The notes under the pieces were generated by a model. It saw nothing but the letters and a program-made list of their open reading frames with translations, was not told the origin of the DNA and searched no databases. The translations under genes were made by a program, and so were the position numbers. A DNA stretch of 64,000 nucleotides from Anopheles merus (lineage: Eukaryota; Arthropoda; Insecta; Diptera; Culicidae), in the NCBI RefSeq assembly GCF_017562075.2, contig NC_054084.1, positions 1,034,001 to 1,098,000 on the forward strand, read 5' to 3'. This document shows, piece after piece, positions 60,537 to 64,000 of this stretch (position 1 is its first letter; each line of letters opens with the position of its first letter).

Positions 60537-61737
60537 CATTGCACCAGCAATCTTCCTTTTCATTATCTTTTTTCGAGCCATAAGAAAAGCTTTGCCTCGA
60601 ATGCAGCAGCACAAGAACGATGGGAAGCGATTTAATTTGCCACACTTTACGCGAAGTAGGAAGTCTTCCGGACGGCACACTCCTCCCAAACGCTCTTCTG
60701 CCCCAGTGGCAAGGAAACATTCCTTTAACCGAACACAAAACCTCGTCGCAAAATGTACACTGAGCGAGGAAAAAAGGACGACATTTTTATACACTTCTTT
60801 TCAAAAAACCCCCCATCCAGTGCGTTTTTAAACCCACGTCACTCGCTAGGCACAATGATAAACGATAACCACCAACACAAATCCAAACAATCCGTACCGC
60901 TGCGCACACAAACGCACAACACACCACCTAACCCACCGAAAGCCGTGTGGAAAGCCGTGAATTGCTTGATTGGTGAGATGAAAAATGGAACCAGCCCGAT
61001 GAGTGGCAGACGAATGGCGCAAAATAAAAGGCTGATAGAAAGGAAGTGCGAGTGCTCGAGATGGTGGAAAGTCGAGGCCTGAAGAGTGCTTTCTTTTCTT
61101 TTAGGAAGAAGATGAAGGGTGAAAAAATTTAGCAAACCCACACACACTAATACACACCGATGCACACTACTTAGGCAGGGGGTGTACTAAGCTCAATAAA
61201 AAGTCGAACCAAACTGTCTTCAGCTCGGGATGAAAGAAGGTAAAATGAGAGGGTTCGGATAAGAAAAACCTTCAATAGAACTGCTAAGAAAGTAAAGTAC
61301 CGAAAAGGCGGCCGATTGTACTATCCCGTGCATGGAGAAGGAGGAGGAAGATGGAGCGAGATGGAGTGGAAATTTAGGTCGATTTTTCACTGCCTTTCGA
61401 GCACCACCCAAACCACCTCCATCTTTTGGTGCGATAAAACTAAATCATGGCCTCATACATGGCCTCAATGTGCCGCTTATATCGTCTCTATCAATAGTGC
61501 CTGTGAAGCCGAGGGAAAAGAAAGAGGAAAAAAGAAGTAAAAGAAAAAGCTTTGCTGGCCAGCGAGAGGAAGAAAAAAGCAAGCCTCCTCCTCCACCACA
61601 ATCGTCACGGTGCGGAATAAATAGAACATTTCCTTCCCCCTTCGGTCAAGCGCTGCTAAGAAACTGCAAACCGGGTGCCGATGGCTGCGGAAAACCGCCC
61701 CCGAACAACATGCTGCCAACATACGTAATCACACACT

Positions 61738-61750
61738 CACACACACACAC
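61738..61750. repeat. (CA)6 microsatellite
   Basis: Six CA units directly after an ACACACT block. Confidence 0.85.
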
Positions 61751-64000
61751 AATTCGGACGCTCTGCAGATGTTCTAGATTGTCGGATTGCGTTGCGATGC
61801 ACAATTGCACTTCCATCCTCCCTCGATGCAGCTTCCCCCTGCTGCAGTGGTGATGGGAGTAATTCGGTGCGCTTTCGTTTTGGGGCCTGCCACGTCGACC
61901 GGCTGACACGCTGACCGGTACCCCGTTTCCGTGGTTCCGTTTAAGCAGTATTTTTAGATTAATGAAGTGTCCTGTTTTCGATGCCGACCGTACCGGCAGG
62001 ACGATGTACCGCTCTGCTGGTAAAGTGTTTATTTTTGCTCTGGAAGCCGTTTTGTCATGGGACGGTCGTGGGACCACTACCAGAAGCTTCCTTTTGTTCA
62101 CGCATCAACCGACAAGGGTTGCAGGGAGGCAAATAAACACTGTCAACAAACAGTAAGTGTTGCAATGAAGAATGTTGCAAAACCGGGTCGGTTGAATTAA
62201 TTGTTTGTGTAGGCTGCGTTGACAATCAAATTATGCTCCGAGCTTACCAAGCCCCGTCATTTAGAACACTCGCGCTCAACAAACGCAGTCTTTTTTTTTA
62301 AACACTAAAAGTTGTGTTGTTTTTTTACAAGCACCAGTGGTTCTTAAAGCACACGCTCTCTTCAACTTAAGAAACATTAAACCCATCCGCAAAAACCACA
62401 AATTTAAATTACATTCTCCAGTAACTGAATCATCTTTCGGTCGGGGAACTCAAACTCAAAACTAACCTACTCTTATTTTTCACCACCCTTCTCTTCTTCA
62501 ACCTTCCCTCCTTTCCCCCTGGTCGGAGACACCGTGTCCAAAGATGGTACTGAATTATGTTAATTAGGATAATTATTTCACGCGATAACAGTCATTATGA
62601 GGTGTAATGGTAATGAAAATAAATGAACATTCTTCTCCCATCGCGCACCCTATCCTTCGCGGCAGGCGGCGGCTAAACCAAAAGCCAAAATTGCACAGAC
62701 AGACCCACACACACACGCACACAGATACAGAAGATCTTGCCATCTTGTTAACTATGTCACCGGTGGAGGGGGGGGACACCGGGGAACGCCACCGAAATGG
62801 TCACGGTGAGAGATTATGGAAATTTACTACACTTCTCCGTTTGGTCGCCCCGATTGCTGGACACACTGAAATTGAATAATTACGCATCGCAAGTGAGGAA
62901 GCGTAATTCGGTCAAAAGTTGGTCCACAAAAATTGGCCAATTCCAGCTCACTACGAAGCCGTTGAGCGGAGGGAAGAAGAGGGTGAGGAAATCACATTAC
63001 AATTTTACTTCTCTTTTACGCTAAACTCGTGGTTGTGTTTTTGATGTGAGCTCGAGTGCGTTAACTTCTACATTACCAACCATCGGCGGGAATTGTTAGT
63101 GTTATCATCAGTGACGGGAATGTTGCACTTTTCGTTGCATCGATTTCATACTCCAGAATCGTATCATGTTCTCGTCGAACAGCCATGATAGAGTGGTGAT
63201 TGAGAAATGGTAGATTGGTCCATGTTCATGTCAATCCTACGACAGGTTTGAGTTGTGGGTCTTTTTTCTCATCAAACTTAAATATTATTCCAACTTAGTC
63301 CAATACTGTAATATTTCGTTTTACTATCGGATTTCGAAGCACGTCTGAACGAGCATCAAAACTCGCCTTTATACACCTTTCTGAGTAACTGCTAAATAGT
63401 AACCATGTTCTCGTTCTATCTTAGCCACTCACACACACGATTCCCTACCACGAATACAAGGTTGTATTTAATTAACTGTCGAAAGTCATTTCCGTATAAT
63501 TTTACGATCAAACTTTACGATCACATGCAACCCTACAGCACCTCCCCTGCACCGGTTCACCGACGACCATAGTATTCCACCTTCATCCACACCGCATCCG
63601 TACCAGATTCTAGAGTACAATCAATATCTGTCAGCTGGATTGTCTCCATATTTAGTCTAGTTTGTGCCCGGGTTCCGGTGCGTCAGCTCGATGTCAACGA
63701 GTTTCCACCAACGAAACACCAGGCCAGGAATAGGATACGGACGAGGTACCCACACACTCTTTCGCTCTCCACAAGACATTCGATGCCACGAACTAACACG
63801 GTCGGAAGACGGGGTAAAGGTGCCTTGGGCATTAGTTTTAAATCCAAAGAGAAACGTTCATCTTTGAGCGAGGGAGTGAGTGTGTTAAGACGTGGCAGTC
63901 GTGTATCTTGGTACGGTTGCTGTCACCAGCACACACACACACATACTCATGCTCAGGTGCATCGTGTAGGTAGATCTTATCCCGCCCTGGAATGAAGACG

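Larger units (their letters stand above)
56376..64000. other. Gene-poor right flank with CA repeats
   Basis: No gene is supported except a possible exon at 59859-60069. CA/TG microsatellites are frequent from 58.3 kb on. AT-rich sequence without features occupies about 56.46-56.7 kb and 62.2-62.6 kb. A 173-codon plus-strand frame at 61332-61853 has an ATG but is dominated by lysine/glutamate and proline runs from purine-rich DNA, so it is not believed. Confidence 0.5.

Noticed and set aside
61332..61853. 173-codon plus-strand frame with ATG
   Set aside because: Dominated by Lys/Glu and Pro runs from purine-rich and CCT-type sequence; no domain; ends in a His/Thr repeat from a CA microsatellite.
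1..64000. CRISPR arrays, rRNA, transposase or reverse transcriptase genes, virus-derived genes
   Set aside because: No regularly spaced repeats, no rRNA-like sequence and no frame with recognisable catalytic motifs were found.

Overview
This window looks like non-coding nuclear DNA of an insect, most likely a mosquito of the Anopheles type. The reasons are a middling GC content without CpG depletion, many short CA/GT, AG and CAG-type microsatellites, insect-style initiator motifs (TCAGT), GAGA tracts, and purine-rich leader sequence. The species call is inference. Nothing resembles a bacterial or phage operon: there are no ribosome-binding-site-led gene strings, no rRNA, no CRISPR array and no recognisable transposase or reverse transcriptase. 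No open frame belongs to a family I can name. The longest (207 codons) is about what chance allows in 64 kb read in six frames, so most of the window is read as intergenic or intronic DNA.

Layout. From 1 to about 36 kb I see no convincing gene, only unassigned open frames, simple repeats, a striking 13-bp perfect stem-loop at 27.4 kb and one G-quadruplex motif. From 36.6 to 38.8 kb there are two plus-strand exon-like pieces with good splice signals and a 72-nt tRNA-like relic on the minus strand. From 46.0 to 47.35 kb lies a CpG-rich block followed by A-rich, leader-like sequence on the plus strand, with an initiator and a strong GTAAGT donor.

The best gene evidence is on the minus strand at 53.0-56.4 kb. 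A GC-rich upstream block with a GAGA cluster and two ATGGC (GCCAT on the minus strand) motifs comes first. It is followed by an initiator at 55267 and about 1.1 kb of leader-like sequence. This ends with an ATG eight bases before a strong GTAAGT donor at 54137. An exon-like open frame at 53273-53087 has the matching splice phase. Joined, the two would encode about 64 residues of unknown function. This is a hypothesis from signals and phase, not a recognised family.

From 56.4 to 64 kb the sequence is again gene-poor, with several long CA repeats and one exon-like plus-strand frame at 59.86-60.07 kb. I found no clear previously undescribed system. The findings list the loci most worth testing.
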